The notes: generated from the letters alone by a model not told the origin. DNA of 36,737 bases from Flagellimonas onchidii (GCF_004804315.1 NZ_SRXX01000025.1:1-36737), one strand, 5' to 3'; numbered from the stretch's first letter, positions 1 through 6,762 are shown. A program made the numbers and translations.

Positions 1-52
1 ACATCCTGTAGAGTTGTTTTATTCTTCTCATGTCCAATAGTCTGTTCGCCAT
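1..52 (-). CDS. istA: IS21-family transposase IstA, N-terminal fragment
   Basis: Only the first 17 codons are inside the window, reading MANRLLDMRRIKQLYRM. This resembles the N-terminus of Bacteroidota IstA transposases, where a basic segment with an IKQ(L/I)(Y/F)R motif leads into the DNA-binding helix-turn-helix. The reading frame is open to the window edge, so intactness cannot be judged. The ATG at 50-52 is preceded by the AT-rich leader of the element. The call rests on a short match from memory. Confidence 0.5.
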   Translation of the reverse strand, partial: MANRLLDMRRIKQLYRM

Positions 53-167
53 ACTGTTATATTTTTTGAAAAATATAACCCTTTGGCACCCCCTATTGGA
101 TACGTTTTTGAAAGTGGTTCACTTTGGCGGGAATCACTGGCTCAATTTTGCAAGAATTTGCACTACA
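1..167 (-). mobile_element. End of an IS21-family-like insertion sequence (truncated by window edge)
   Basis: On the minus strand this stretch has the layout of an IS21-type left end: a terminus near 167 beginning TGTAGTGC, a non-coding leader of about 110 bases, then the start of an istA-like reading frame at 52. The rest of the element lies outside the window. The outer boundary (167 or a few bases further) is an estimate, because the other end is not visible. The next 22 bases separate it from an IS3-type element. Confidence 0.5.
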
Positions 168-181
168 GCAATCGGGAATAA

Positions 182-189
182 ATTCTATC
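182..189. repeat. Left target-site duplication of the IS3 element
   Basis: The octamer ATTCTATC directly abuts the left inverted repeat and recurs exactly at 1670-1677, directly outside the right inverted repeat. This is the expected trace of transposition. Flanking bases extend the identity to ten (AATTCTATCT), so the exact duplication length is ambiguous by one base at each side. Confidence 0.65.
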
Positions 190-215
190 TGTATGTCTTT
201 AAACTAAAGTGGACT
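190..215 (+). repeat. IS3 element left terminal inverted repeat
   Basis: This 26-base terminus starts TGTATGTC and ends TAAAGTGGACT. It matches the reverse complement of 1644-1669 at 21 of 26 positions. Similarity continues inward less regularly (GCCAG and AGTTTTGA blocks on both sides). Confidence 0.75.
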
Positions 216-234
216 AGCCAGGCTTAAAGTTAAG

Positions 235-1195
235 TTATAGTTTTGACATGGTTAGTTGATGATTTTTTCTTCTCGATTTCATAGTTTTCTCTTTGATCAT
301 TTTTCGTTGTTTTAGTATTTGTCCATCCCTTCCAAAATAGACGTCTGTTGGGGTCACGTTTTGCAATGATTCGTGGTATCTTCTATTGTTGTAATAATCC
401 ACGAACTCTGCGATACGGGCCTTTAGTTCACTTGGGAGGTAGTAGTGTTCCAGCTTAACGATGTTTTTCATCGATCTGTGGTAACGTTCTATCTTTCCCT
501 GCGTCTGTGGGTGTAAGGGACGGCCCCCGATGTGTTTCATGTCCTTGTCATCGATGTACTCTTTAAGTTCATTGCTGATGTGGCATGGGCCATTGTCCGA
601 CAAGAGTTTTGGTCTCTGTTCATTGCATATTCCAGCTTTCTCCAAAGCCTTATCAATAGTTCGTGTCACATCTTTGGCATGCATGGTCGGGCACAGTTCC
701 CAATGGATGATATAACGGCTGTAATCGTCCAATATAGTTGACAGATAATACCATCCCCATCCCTGAAGTCCGTCTGCCACATTTGATTGATTCCAGTGGT
801 TTTATCCTTGAACTCACTGGAAGCTCCTGTCAGGTCGAATACCAGTGTGGTAATCAATCCGTTTGCCTTCAGAATGCGGTAAACAGAACTTTCCGATATG
901 TAGTACCTTTTTTCATCTACCATCTTGCACGCAATACCCCTTGGTGATTCCTCTGGGTAATCCAATGCCATATCGACCACTTCAGCACGTACCCGATCCG
1001 GGATACGGTTCCAATAGGTATTACGGGCCCTTGGTTTGGGTGCCAACCCCTCCATGCCTTCTTCCAGATACTTAGCGTACCAGTTGTAGAAGGTATCTTA
1101 TGAAGTCCTATTTCTTTGAGGGTACGGTTTACACCGATCTCAGAAGTCTCCACAAGGCGTATGATCTGGTATTTCTCTGCTTGGGTAAATCGCAT
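235..1195 (-). pseudogene. IS3-family transposase OrfB (DDE integrase), double frameshift
   Basis: Three overlapping open segments in different frames together make one rve-type DDE transposase. The first (from ATG at 1195, MRFTQAEKYQIIRL) carries the N-terminal helical part. The second (about 1055 to 770) carries the HTH_21-like segment and ends at the first catalytic aspartate, in WQTDF. The third (780 to 235) carries LLSDNGPC with the second aspartate and KIERYHR with the catalytic glutamate. The first break, near 1093-1100, fits loss of one base. The second, near 760-770, fits a deletion of roughly 15 or more bases, because the usual segment between TDF and GWGWYYLS is missing. Neither break is the normal programmed frameshift of the family, so the gene is dead unless these are sequencing errors. 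Confidence 0.85.
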
Positions 1196-1209
1196 ATACC
1201 TTCTGTGTT

Positions 1210-1557
1210 TTACTCTAAGCCTGTTGTGCTTTTTTTCAAAAGGCGGTTGTCCAACATCAACTCAGCTACCGTCTCCTTGAGCTGGGAGTTTTCACTGCGC
1301 AACTCCTTCACCTCTGTGGTGTTGGCCTCACGCATAGTATCACCCATGAGCCGTTTCTTGCCTGCTTCTAAAAAATCCTTGCTCCATCTGTAATACAGAG
1401 TTGGAGCAATGCCTTCCTTTCGACAAATGGCCGATACGGAGTCCTCACCCTTGAGGCCTTCCAATACGATACGGATCTTTTCCTCTGCCGAGAACTTTCG
1501 GCGAGTCTTTCTCTTGATATCTTTTACAATTGATTCTGTGGTTTTCTTCTTTGCCAT
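1210..1557 (-). CDS. IS3-family transposase OrfA (helix-turn-helix protein)
   Basis: This 115-residue protein has the usual OrfA plan. A lysine-rich N-terminus is followed by a helix-turn-helix (about residues 22-65, with SAICRKEGIAPTLYYRW) that recognises the element ends. A coiled-coil leucine-zipper segment follows (about residues 80-110, ELRSENSQLKETVAELMLDN) for multimerisation. The frame is intact. Its 3' end contains an A-tract at which a -1 shift would fuse it to OrfB, the standard way IS3 elements make the active OrfAB transposase. Here the fusion would still be truncated by the breaks in orfB. Confidence 0.85.
   Translation of the reverse strand: MAKKKTTESIVKDIKRKTRRKFSAEEKIRIVLEGLKGEDSVSAICRKEGIAPTLYYRWSKDFLEAGKKRLMGDTMREANTTEVKELRSENSQLKETVAELMLDNRLLKKSTTGLE
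1230..1236 (-). other. Probable programmed -1 frameshift site between orfA and orfB
   Basis: On the coding strand there is a run of seven A residues within TTG AAA AAA AGC near the end of orfA. Slipping back one base leads into a frame that stays open through KHNRLRVKHRRY to the orfB ATG at 1195. This matches the known IS3-family expression strategy. It is inferred from position and an open -1 frame, not from a tested signal. Confidence 0.55.
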
Positions 1558-1643
1558 AATAAGTGGATTTAAAGTTAATGATTACATCATCAAGGCTAGC
1601 CTTGATGATGATCAAAACTCTCACTTAACTATCTGGCTAAATC

Positions 1644-1669
1644 AGTCCACTTTTGTCTGAAGATTTACA
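1644..1669 (-). repeat. IS3 element right terminal inverted repeat
   Basis: Read on the minus strand this 26-base end starts TGTAAATC and ends AAAAGTGGACT, pairing with 190-215 at 21 of 26 positions. It lies upstream of orfA, as expected for the promoter-proximal end. Confidence 0.75.
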
Positions 1670-1677
1670 ATTCTATC
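1670..1677. repeat. Right target-site duplication of the IS3 element
   Basis: Second copy of ATTCTATC, exactly matching 182-189 and directly adjoining the right inverted repeat. An undecayed duplication argues that the insertion is not very old, in contrast with the two breaks in orfB. Confidence 0.65.
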
Positions 1678-1701
1678 TAATAGAGACCTAGTGAATTGTG
1701 T

Positions 1702-1937
1702 TCACAAGAATCGGCACATCCCTTTGAAAAATTCTTCTAAACTCATATTGTGAATTTTCATAATTTAATCAAGTTTATAATGGTAAGGTTTTCTCCTTTT
1801 TCAATGCACCAATAATTTTTAGGAGGGAAACCATTTTCAATAGCAAAAGTTTCATAACTGGTATATCCACTCTGTATTCTTAACTTTTTTACACGATTAG
1901 CTGTGAGTTACCTTTCGTTTGTGTATTTCGTCTGCAT
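1702..1937 (-). pseudogene. XRE-type helix-turn-helix regulator, remnant
   Basis: Reading the minus strand from an ATG at 1937 gives MQTKYTNER, then an in-frame TAA, then LTANRVKKLRIQSGYTSYE and onward through GFPPKNYWCIEKGENLT to IINLIKL. After that the frame is lost, and the continuation KIHNMSLEEFFKG lies in the next frame, ending at 1702. The pattern (RVKxLRxxxGYTSYExFA, YWxIEKG, LEEFFKG) is that of small Cro/C1-type DNA-binding proteins common in Flavobacteriaceae. One nonsense codon and one frameshift make it a dead gene. It sits just outside the IS3 right end, so the insertion itself did not split it. The remaining bases to 2079 show no feature I can support. Confidence 0.6.
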
Positions 1938-2079
1938 AAATAAAAAATTACGGAAAACGTGCGACGCACATTACGTTAAATATGAAACATAATTATCTTA
2001 GTTCAAAGGGCCATAGGTCTGCATCATTATAAATAAACACCAACAGATAATGATATGCTTTTAGCGTGGGCGTAAAATT

Positions 2080-3009
2080 CTATCTCTTACTAGTGTTGAT
2101 TTGTTTCAATCCTTTCAATTTTCTATTGAAATGGATTATGTAAGTGAAATTGAAGCCAAAGTTCAGGTTGGGATTTTTAAAGTTGAAGTTATTTCGAGTT
2201 CTGGTGATAAAGGAATCTTCTACCATGCTGGGAGCATTGGTGAGCATAAATTGTAACATTACATCGCCAATTTCCCAATTTACACCCAATCCGAATGGAC
2301 CATAAGTATCTGTCGACTCAATGGGATTGAACACCGTATAGTACTCTGACACCAAGGAAACATGATTGCTCAGTTTGTATCTACCTCCAAATCCCAAAGC
2401 AAAATGGTTTTTTGTCTCTCCCGAATCACCACCAAGTCCTTTATGGACAAATGTGGGCGCCAACTGCAGTGAGAATTTTGAGTTGAACTTTCGGGCCAAC
2501 AGAATCTGGGAGGTGTAAGACAACCTTCCTGAAAATGAATCGTTAAAATATGGAAGGTTCAGTGCGCTACTATTGTAACTGGCGTTTTGAAAGATTGTAA
2601 TATTAAACGGGACTCCTTTAGAATCATTTCGTTGCCTGATAAGCCTATATTTCAGATAGCCATCAAAAAGTCCATCCCAGGTAGATCCACCAAAACCTGT
2701 TGACAATCTGTCGCTCCAGGCATACTCCAAAGCAATCCGCACATTTATTTTGTCAACTCCAAACTTTTGAGAGCGAAGTTCAGGGGTATTCCAAAACCTA
2801 TTAGCAACAAAAACCTCCAAAATTCCCTTCTTTCTGGTTTCAACAGAATGACCATAAGTAATTCTGGTTGTTTTAAAGGTAGCTGAAGTATATTGGGGAA
2901 GAGTATCCTTTTGTTCTTTCTCCAGAATGTCTAATAGTCCTTTTTGAGCCTCTGCAGTGAATGCAAAAGCTAATAGGGCTAACATTATCAAAATAATTCT
3001 ACTCTTCAT
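2080..3009 (-). CDS. DUF5777-type outer-membrane beta-barrel protein (copy A)
   Basis: The predicted product has 309 residues: a signal peptide (MKSRIILIMLALLAFAFTAEAQ, cleaved after AEA) followed by alternating amphipathic strands typical of an outer-membrane barrel. It matches the DUF5777 pattern, including SLQLAPTFVHKG and FALGFGGRYKLS, and a paralogue at 4358-5209 has the corresponding SLQLAPTFFHNN and YALGIGGRHKLT. The function of the family is not established. I start at the ATG at 3009 because the longer frame begins with TTG and would prepend five residues to a clean signal peptide. The upstream YceI gene ends at 2999, so the two genes overlap by 11 bases and are probably translationally coupled. 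This is the last gene of its operon. Confidence 0.75.
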   Translation of the reverse strand: MKSRIILIMLALLAFAFTAEAQKGLLDILEKEQKDTLPQYTSATFKTTRITYGHSVETRKKGILEVFVANRFWNTPELRSQKFGVDKINVRIALEYAWSDRLSTGFGGSTWDGLFDGYLKYRLIRQRNDSKGVPFNITIFQNASYNSSALNLPYFNDSFSGRLSYTSQILLARKFNSKFSLQLAPTFVHKGLGGDSGETKNHFALGFGGRYKLSNHVSLVSEYYTVFNPIESTDTYGPFGLGVNWEIGDVMLQFMLTNAPSMVEDSFITRTRNNFNFKNPNLNFGFNFTYIIHFNRKLKGLKQINTSKR

Positions 3010-3553
3010 AAGGTAAACATTCAAATCTAAAATCTACAGAAATGGTCTTCGCAATGTTGCCTGCCAACAAAGGCGGTATTTTGATCTTATAATCCTGAAC
3101 TATGGTCTCGAAAGTGCCGGACAATATATAGGTTCGTTCTCTACGCTCTATTTTGGTCTTGATTTCCAATTGTTTGGTCACTCCATGCATGGAGAAATTT
3201 CCTTGTATTATCCGCGTCTGTTCTCCAGATAAGGTTGGGTCAAAATCAGATATAACCCCCTCAAAAATTGCCTTTGGATAAATATCTGATTCCACATAGC
3301 TTTCATTGAAATGTTCCCTCATCAACGCTTTTTCAAAGATAAAGGCATTCATTAGCATACTAACAGCGATTTCATTCGTCTGCAAATCCACAATACCCAA
3401 TACTTGGTTGTTCTCTGCCTTTATATTCTCAACAGAAGTGTACGAAAAGAAAGACACATGGCCTTGTCTTTCTATGAACTTCGTATGTTCCTGCGCGAAT
3501 GTGCAAAAGCAAAAAAATACAAAAAACGGAATGAGTCTGTTCCTACTATTCAT
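2999..3553 (-). CDS. YceI-like periplasmic lipid-binding-type protein (copy A)
   Basis: The 184-residue protein has an N-terminal signal peptide (LIPFFVFFCFCTFAQ) and a single YceI-like domain. The domain shows the family rhythm of a fluffy N-terminal strand (GHVSFFSYTS), a segment EHFNESYVESDIYPKAIFEG, and a C-terminal strand set (DYKIKIPPLLAGNIAKTISVDFRF). YceI proteins are lipocalin-like beta-barrels that bind isoprenoid or other lipids in the periplasm; the ligand here is unknown. Copy B at 5595-6158 shares the EHFNExYVESxxYPKAIFxG stretch, so the two are paralogues. It overlaps the OB-fold gene upstream by 8 bases and the barrel gene downstream by 11, indicating one transcript. Confidence 0.8.
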   Translation of the reverse strand: MNSRNRLIPFFVFFCFCTFAQEHTKFIERQGHVSFFSYTSVENIKAENNQVLGIVDLQTNEIAVSMLMNAFIFEKALMREHFNESYVESDIYPKAIFEGVISDFDPTLSGEQTRIIQGNFSMHGVTKQLEIKTKIERRERTYILSGTFETIVQDYKIKIPPLLAGNIAKTISVDFRFECLPYEE

Positions 3554-3986
3554 GGATTACTATACAGTTCAAAAATATGGCATCTTTTAAAAAGCCTTTA
3601 TATATGCCCTTAACCACAATGGTATCGTTGGCAGAAAGGTGTTTTATATAGTCCCTTTGATCATCGGCCATATCACATATAATACTTGGATGTTCTCTAT
3701 CTCCAGTCCCTAAAATTATAGTGATTCTATTGTTTCGATTATTAACTTCTTTGATTGCTCCAGTAATTTCCACAACTTTTTCAGAAACAAGACCAATGCT
3801 CTCAGAAGCGTTCAGTTCAAGTTTTGTGATCAAGTTATGGGCGTTAATATATAGTTCGGGGTCTTTGTTGTAGACATTTTCAGAATTCAAGGGAAGGGTA
3901 AACCAAATCAAACAAAGGCCCATAACAAGCAAAATGGACGTGAGTATTACTTTACCAAAAACACCTATTTTTTTAGTTCCTCGCAT
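3546..3986 (-). CDS. Membrane-anchored OB-fold protein, tRNA_anti-like (copy A)
   Basis: This 146-residue protein has one N-terminal membrane segment (VILTSILLVMGLCLIWF) followed by a domain resembling the tRNA_anti-like OB-fold family. The signature is a strand set VVEITGAIKEVNNRNNRITIIL, then ICDMADDQ, then DTIVVKGIYKGFLKDAIFLNCIVI. These proteins occur in Bacteroidota envelopes without assigned function. I choose the ATG at 3986, which has GGAG five bases upstream. The frame continues to a TTG at 4019, but that would translate through the terminator hairpin at 4003-4026. The paralogue is at 5215-5598. Ends overlapping YceI copy A support co-transcription. Confidence 0.6.
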   Translation of the reverse strand: MRGTKKIGVFGKVILTSILLVMGLCLIWFTLPLNSENVYNKDPELYINAHNLITKLELNASESIGLVSEKVVEITGAIKEVNNRNNRITIILGTGDREHPSIICDMADDQRDYIKHLSANDTIVVKGIYKGFLKDAIFLNCIVIHE

Positions 3987-3996
3987 TGGCTCCAAT

Positions 3997-4026
3997 AAAA
4001 ACCCAGAGCCTGTTAACAAGCTCTGG
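3997..4026 (-). terminator. Rho-independent terminator between the two cassettes
   Basis: On the minus strand CCAGAGC (4026-4020) pairs with GCTCTGG (4009-4003) as a perfect 7-bp stem around a 10-base loop. The stem is followed by a run of five T at 4001-3997. It should end transcripts of the first cassette after the gene at 4065 and so split the region into two units, or act as an attenuator for the second. Confidence 0.7.
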
Positions 4027-4064
4027 ATTCAAAACTACTAAAACAATTTCCCTTTTCAATTTAG

Positions 4065-4346
4065 TTAAGCCGCACTGTACCCCACCTTTTCACAGCTACA
4101 TAAGGGGGGTACATAGTTTTCTTCCTTGATGACATCGCCTTTTGGAGGGTACCCAAGTTCCATTAATTTGTTAAGGGCCATTGATAGCTCGTTGGCACGG
4201 GCAAACTGAAAAACTACCAAGGATTCCACAGGATATGTATAAACATTGGAAATGTCATCAACACACAATAATTCCTTCTCTATTCTTTCAGCACAGTAAA
4301 TACAAAAAGACTGCTGTACATGTATTCTTGCTAAACTCTTTTTCAT
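4065..4346 (-). CDS. Small CxxC metal-binding-like (HMA-like) protein
   Basis: The 93-residue protein has no signal peptide. A C15-I-Y-C18 motif at the start of a helix, followed by alternating strand and helix segments (SNVYTYPVESLVVFQFA, ELSMALNKLMELGYPP), gives a ferredoxin-like beta-alpha-beta outline. That outline resembles heavy-metal-associated domains, in which CxxC binds Cu(I) or another soft metal. The usual GMTC lead-in is absent (here QQSFCIYC). Extra cysteines at 28 and in C83-S-C85 near the C-terminus could add ligands. It is the last gene before the terminator at 3997-4026 and 11 bases from the upstream barrel gene. Metal binding is inferred, and a thioredoxin-like or structural role is also possible. 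Confidence 0.55.
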   Translation of the reverse strand: MKKSLARIHVQQSFCIYCAERIEKELLCVDDISNVYTYPVESLVVFQFARANELSMALNKLMELGYPPKGDVIKEENYVPPLCSCEKVGYSAA

Positions 4347-4357
4347 AGCATAGTGAT

Positions 4358-5209
4358 TTAAAATACCCTTGAAATATTAAATCCGAAAAAAATGTCCCCT
4401 TCACTCCAGTCTCCTGTAGTTTGACCTAAAAAGTTGTTGATATTCATCGGTTGCGCATTCGTAAAATGCAATTGAAAAACATGCCCTCCTGTTTCCAAAT
4501 CAAATCCTATTGAAAGTGGATTCCGAAACGGCGAAGCCCCAGCTCTGTTTAAGTGGATGCCATAATCCATGTTTATACTCCAACGCTTGGTCAGTTTATG
4601 TCTTCCGCCAATCCCCAAGGCATATTGTGAATTATCCTGTTCGGTAACACTAACTAAGTTGTTATGGAAAAAGGTGGGAGCCAGTTGCAACGACAGCTTT
4701 TCGTTCACTTTTCTTGAAACCAATAGTTGGGTTGCATACCCGAGTTTGTGCTTAAACTCTAGTCCGGGTAAATTATCCTCATCCAAGGAGGTGTTTATCT
4801 GAACACTGTTATACAATACAATAGTTACAGGAAAGTCTCCCTTTTTTTGCCTTAGCAGCCTTAGTTTTAGAGCTCCTTCATAGGTTTTTTGAAACGAGCT
4901 TCGTGAAATACTAACATTGATGCCATCTGTAATTCCATAGATTAAATTCAATCTGGTAACAGCCTGATCCAATCCAAAAAAGTCTTCAATCCCTGTTTTT
5001 ATAGAGCCAAAACGATGTGAAACAACGAAATACAGTTCCTTTTCCGACACCATTTTTGTGGATTCAAAATTTACCACCTTTAAACCCTTAAAAGCAGCCG
5101 TTTCAAAATCCTCGGAAGTTTCTAAATCTATTTCCTCCAATAGGTCTTGTCCACAAATAAACTGTGGTAGTACTGCCAAAAGGATAAAAAGTTTTTTTAT
5201 GTTTTTCAT
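4358..5209 (-). CDS. DUF5777-type outer-membrane beta-barrel protein (copy B)
   Basis: The 283-residue protein has a signal peptide (MKNIKKLFILLAVLPQFICG) and a barrel-like body similar to copy A at 2080-3009. Shared blocks include LRLLRQKK versus YRLIRQRN, SLQLAPTFFHNN, YALGIGGRHKLT, and a C-terminal strand ending in an aromatic residue (FGFNISRVF), as outer-membrane proteins need for assembly. It follows the OB-fold gene with a 5-base gap, so it belongs to the operon running from 6527. The molecular function of DUF5777 is unknown. Confidence 0.75.
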   Translation of the reverse strand: MKNIKKLFILLAVLPQFICGQDLLEEIDLETSEDFETAAFKGLKVVNFESTKMVSEKELYFVVSHRFGSIKTGIEDFFGLDQAVTRLNLIYGITDGINVSISRSSFQKTYEGALKLRLLRQKKGDFPVTIVLYNSVQINTSLDEDNLPGLEFKHKLGYATQLLVSRKVNEKLSLQLAPTFFHNNLVSVTEQDNSQYALGIGGRHKLTKRWSINMDYGIHLNRAGASPFRNPLSIGFDLETGGHVFQLHFTNAQPMNINNFLGQTTGDWSEGDIFFGFNISRVF

Positions 5210-5214
5210 GTTCT

Positions 5215-5598
5215 TTAATTAGTTATGGTTGCTTGGTCAATCTTAACAAGTTCAAGAAGGTCATCATATCCAATGCATCTTCCTTTAATGGAAATATGAT
5301 TTCCTTTTTCAACCTTGGACAGTGGGGTACTAATAAAGTTCACTTGCACTTTATCATCCAAGGTCACTGAATTTTTCTCAACGTCGGTTACGTTTCCCGA
5401 TGTGAGCAACACTTGATCTATATATACATTGCCCTCTTTGGTAAATCCCGAGAAAAGTTCATCGGCAGACAATTCGTATCGAGCGGTTTCTGCGGCTACA
5501 TTTCTTTGTCCAGGATTAAGATATTTGTAGCCCATAAATGCTAAAGCGCATATTGCCAGAATTAATAATGATGCTATTAAGCTCTTTTTGGACATCAT
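5215..5598 (-). CDS. Membrane-anchored OB-fold protein, tRNA_anti-like (copy B)
   Basis: The 127-residue product has an N-terminal membrane anchor (LIASLLILAICALAFMGYKYL) and an OB-fold-like domain: VLLTSGNVTDVEKNSVTLDD, then VQVNFIS, then GNHISIKGRCIGYDDLLELVKI. It corresponds to copy A at 3546-3986. The ATG at 5598 overlaps the stop of YceI copy B by 4 bases, a typical translational coupling. Gene order differs between cassettes (YceI-OB-barrel here, OB-YceI-barrel in the other), so the duplication was not a simple tandem copy. Confidence 0.6.
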   Translation of the reverse strand: MMSKKSLIASLLILAICALAFMGYKYLNPGQRNVAAETARYELSADELFSGFTKEGNVYIDQVLLTSGNVTDVEKNSVTLDDKVQVNFISTPLSKVEKGNHISIKGRCIGYDDLLELVKIDQATITN

Positions 5599-6158
5599 TT
5601 TTTGCTCAGTTTAAAGTCAATCTTCACTTGCACTTCCTTAGCAATTTTATTTCTTACAATTTTTGGGATTTTAATGTCAAAATCTAATGGTGTCACAATA
5701 AAACCTCCTATCATTTGCAGCACATCCCCAATCCGTTGCATTTGCACGGTTGTGGTTATTTCTTTGTCCTTGCCATGAAAATTCAAAATTCCCTTGAGAT
5801 TCACATCCATAACATCCGGACCCAATTCTTTTAAATCAAAATCTTGCAATTGCCCCCTAAAAATTGCCTTCGGATAGGTTTCCGATTCGACATAGTTCTC
5901 ATTAAAATGCTCTTGCATTAGGGAATTCTTGAATTGAAACCCTATAACTAGGGCCAACGATGCAATCTTATTGCTTTGGGAGTCATAAATGGTTGTAACC
6001 GACTTATTGATTGCTTTGACTTCTTCGAAGACCTCCTCAGAAGCCTCAAAAATGATAATCCCATTTTTGTCGATAAACTTCTCCTGGGCCTGTAATTGCA
6101 AGGTGCTTGAACAAATCAATAGGCACCCTGCAATTCCACTTATCAAACTTTTAAGCAT
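5595..6158 (-). CDS. YceI-like periplasmic protein (copy B)
   Basis: The 187-residue protein has a signal peptide (MLKSLISGIAGCLLICSSTLQLQAQ) and one YceI-like domain. The domain shares EHFNENYVESETYPKAIFRG and DFDIKIPKIVRNKIAKEVQVKIDFKL with copy A. YceI folds enclose a long hydrophobic ligand; the ligand here cannot be deduced. It lies 6 bases after the cytochrome gene and 4 bases into the OB-fold gene, so it is part of the operon starting at 6527. The cytochrome next to it raises the possibility of a quinone- or isoprenoid-related role, which is inference from context only. Confidence 0.8.
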   Translation of the reverse strand: MLKSLISGIAGCLLICSSTLQLQAQEKFIDKNGIIIFEASEEVFEEVKAINKSVTTIYDSQSNKIASLALVIGFQFKNSLMQEHFNENYVESETYPKAIFRGQLQDFDLKELGPDVMDVNLKGILNFHGKDKEITTTVQMQRIGDVLQMIGGFIVTPLDFDIKIPKIVRNKIAKEVQVKIDFKLSKK

Positions 6159-6164
6159 CCCTAA

Positions 6165-6527
6165 TCAATTTTCAGGGGTTTCTGCATCAATCCATTCTTG
6201 AAACAAATCAATGGTTGTCTGTGGCAATCGACCTCCAGGAGGCATTGCCTTGGTCTCTCCAGCTTGCTTGCTAATAGCTGCAAGAATGCCATCAGCTCTA
6301 CTACTAACGTCATTAAACGTGTTTAAAGAAAAAGGGGCTCCGTTTGTAGGCGTAGCACCATGGCAACCCAAACAACTACCACTAATAACACCACGAATAT
6401 TACCCACATAGGTAACTTCTCCGTTTCCAGGACCATCATCGGTTAAATCATCCTCGTTTTCACTAGAGCAACTGGTAATCACTGCCAAAGCCACTGTCGT
6501 GGAAAAGAGCATCAAACTTTTTTTCAT
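6165..6527 (-). CDS. c-type cytochrome domain lipoprotein
   Basis: The 120-residue protein has a lipoprotein signal (VALAVITSC, lipidated Cys20), a short acidic linker rich in Asp and Glu, and a mini cytochrome c domain. The heme-attachment motif is C52-L-G-C55-H56, and Met95 in AMPPGGR is the likely distal heme ligand. The domain resembles the planctomycete/Bacteroidota cytochrome c lipoproteins whose segment reads ISGSCLGCH. It should sit in the periplasm tethered to a membrane and carry electrons. It is the first gene of the operon and faces the LytTR regulator across a 235-base gap. Confidence 0.75.
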   Translation of the reverse strand: MKKSLMLFSTTVALAVITSCSSENEDDLTDDGPGNGEVTYVGNIRGVISGSCLGCHGATPTNGAPFSLNTFNDVSSRADGILAAISKQAGETKAMPPGGRLPQTTIDLFQEWIDAETPEN

Positions 6528-6647
6528 AATGTTGGATTTATTAAGTTATAGCGTTAAAGCCAATTGAATTTTGATAAATCAAAGCAACCGAAAATCCCTT
6601 TCACGCACCTATAAAATGTGGGCGAAGGGGAAATAACGGCCTTAACA

Positions 6648-6702
6648 AGGAATATTTTGGTTTGAAAGGAATATCCAGATTTACAGTATTTGTCAATTCC
6701 TT
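6648..6702. promoter_or_regulatory. Candidate operator cluster in the divergent regulator/cytochrome interval
   Basis: The octamer AGGAATAT occurs twice in the same orientation (6648-6655 and 6667-6674, 19 bases apart). An inverted ATTCCTT lies at 6696-6702. LytTR proteins usually bind pairs of short direct repeats about two helical turns apart, so these are the best candidates for sites of the adjacent regulator, although the spacing is slightly short. The rest of 6528-6762 shows no gene. Confidence 0.3.
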
Positions 6703-6762
6703 GATAAGGTTTTGTTTGATAACAAAATCATTATATATTCGGGAAAAACAGGGTGAATCTTC

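Larger units (their letters stand above)
190..1669 (-). mobile_element. IS3-family insertion sequence, complete in length but with broken orfB
   Basis: The element is about 1480 bases, a normal IS3-family length. It is bounded by 26-base imperfect inverted repeats (190-215 and 1644-1669, 21 of 26 positions matching), both beginning TGTA and both ending in AAAGTGGACT or TAAAGTGGACT. The octamer ATTCTATC is repeated directly outside. Inside are orfA and the remains of orfB in the normal order on the minus strand. Two frame disruptions in orfB mean the copy should be unable to move by itself, while its ends could still be used in trans by an intact copy. Confidence 0.85.

Noticed and set aside
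30..227. 65-codon open frame on the plus strand at the left edge
   Set aside because: It lies opposite the non-coding end of the IS21-like element and runs into the IS3 terminus; no domain or start signal supports it.
235..1195. Breaks in orfB as programmed frameshifts
   Set aside because: The family uses one programmed shift at the orfA/orfB junction, seen at 1230-1236; the breaks inside orfB fall in conserved coding sequence and the second loses codons next to a catalytic aspartate.
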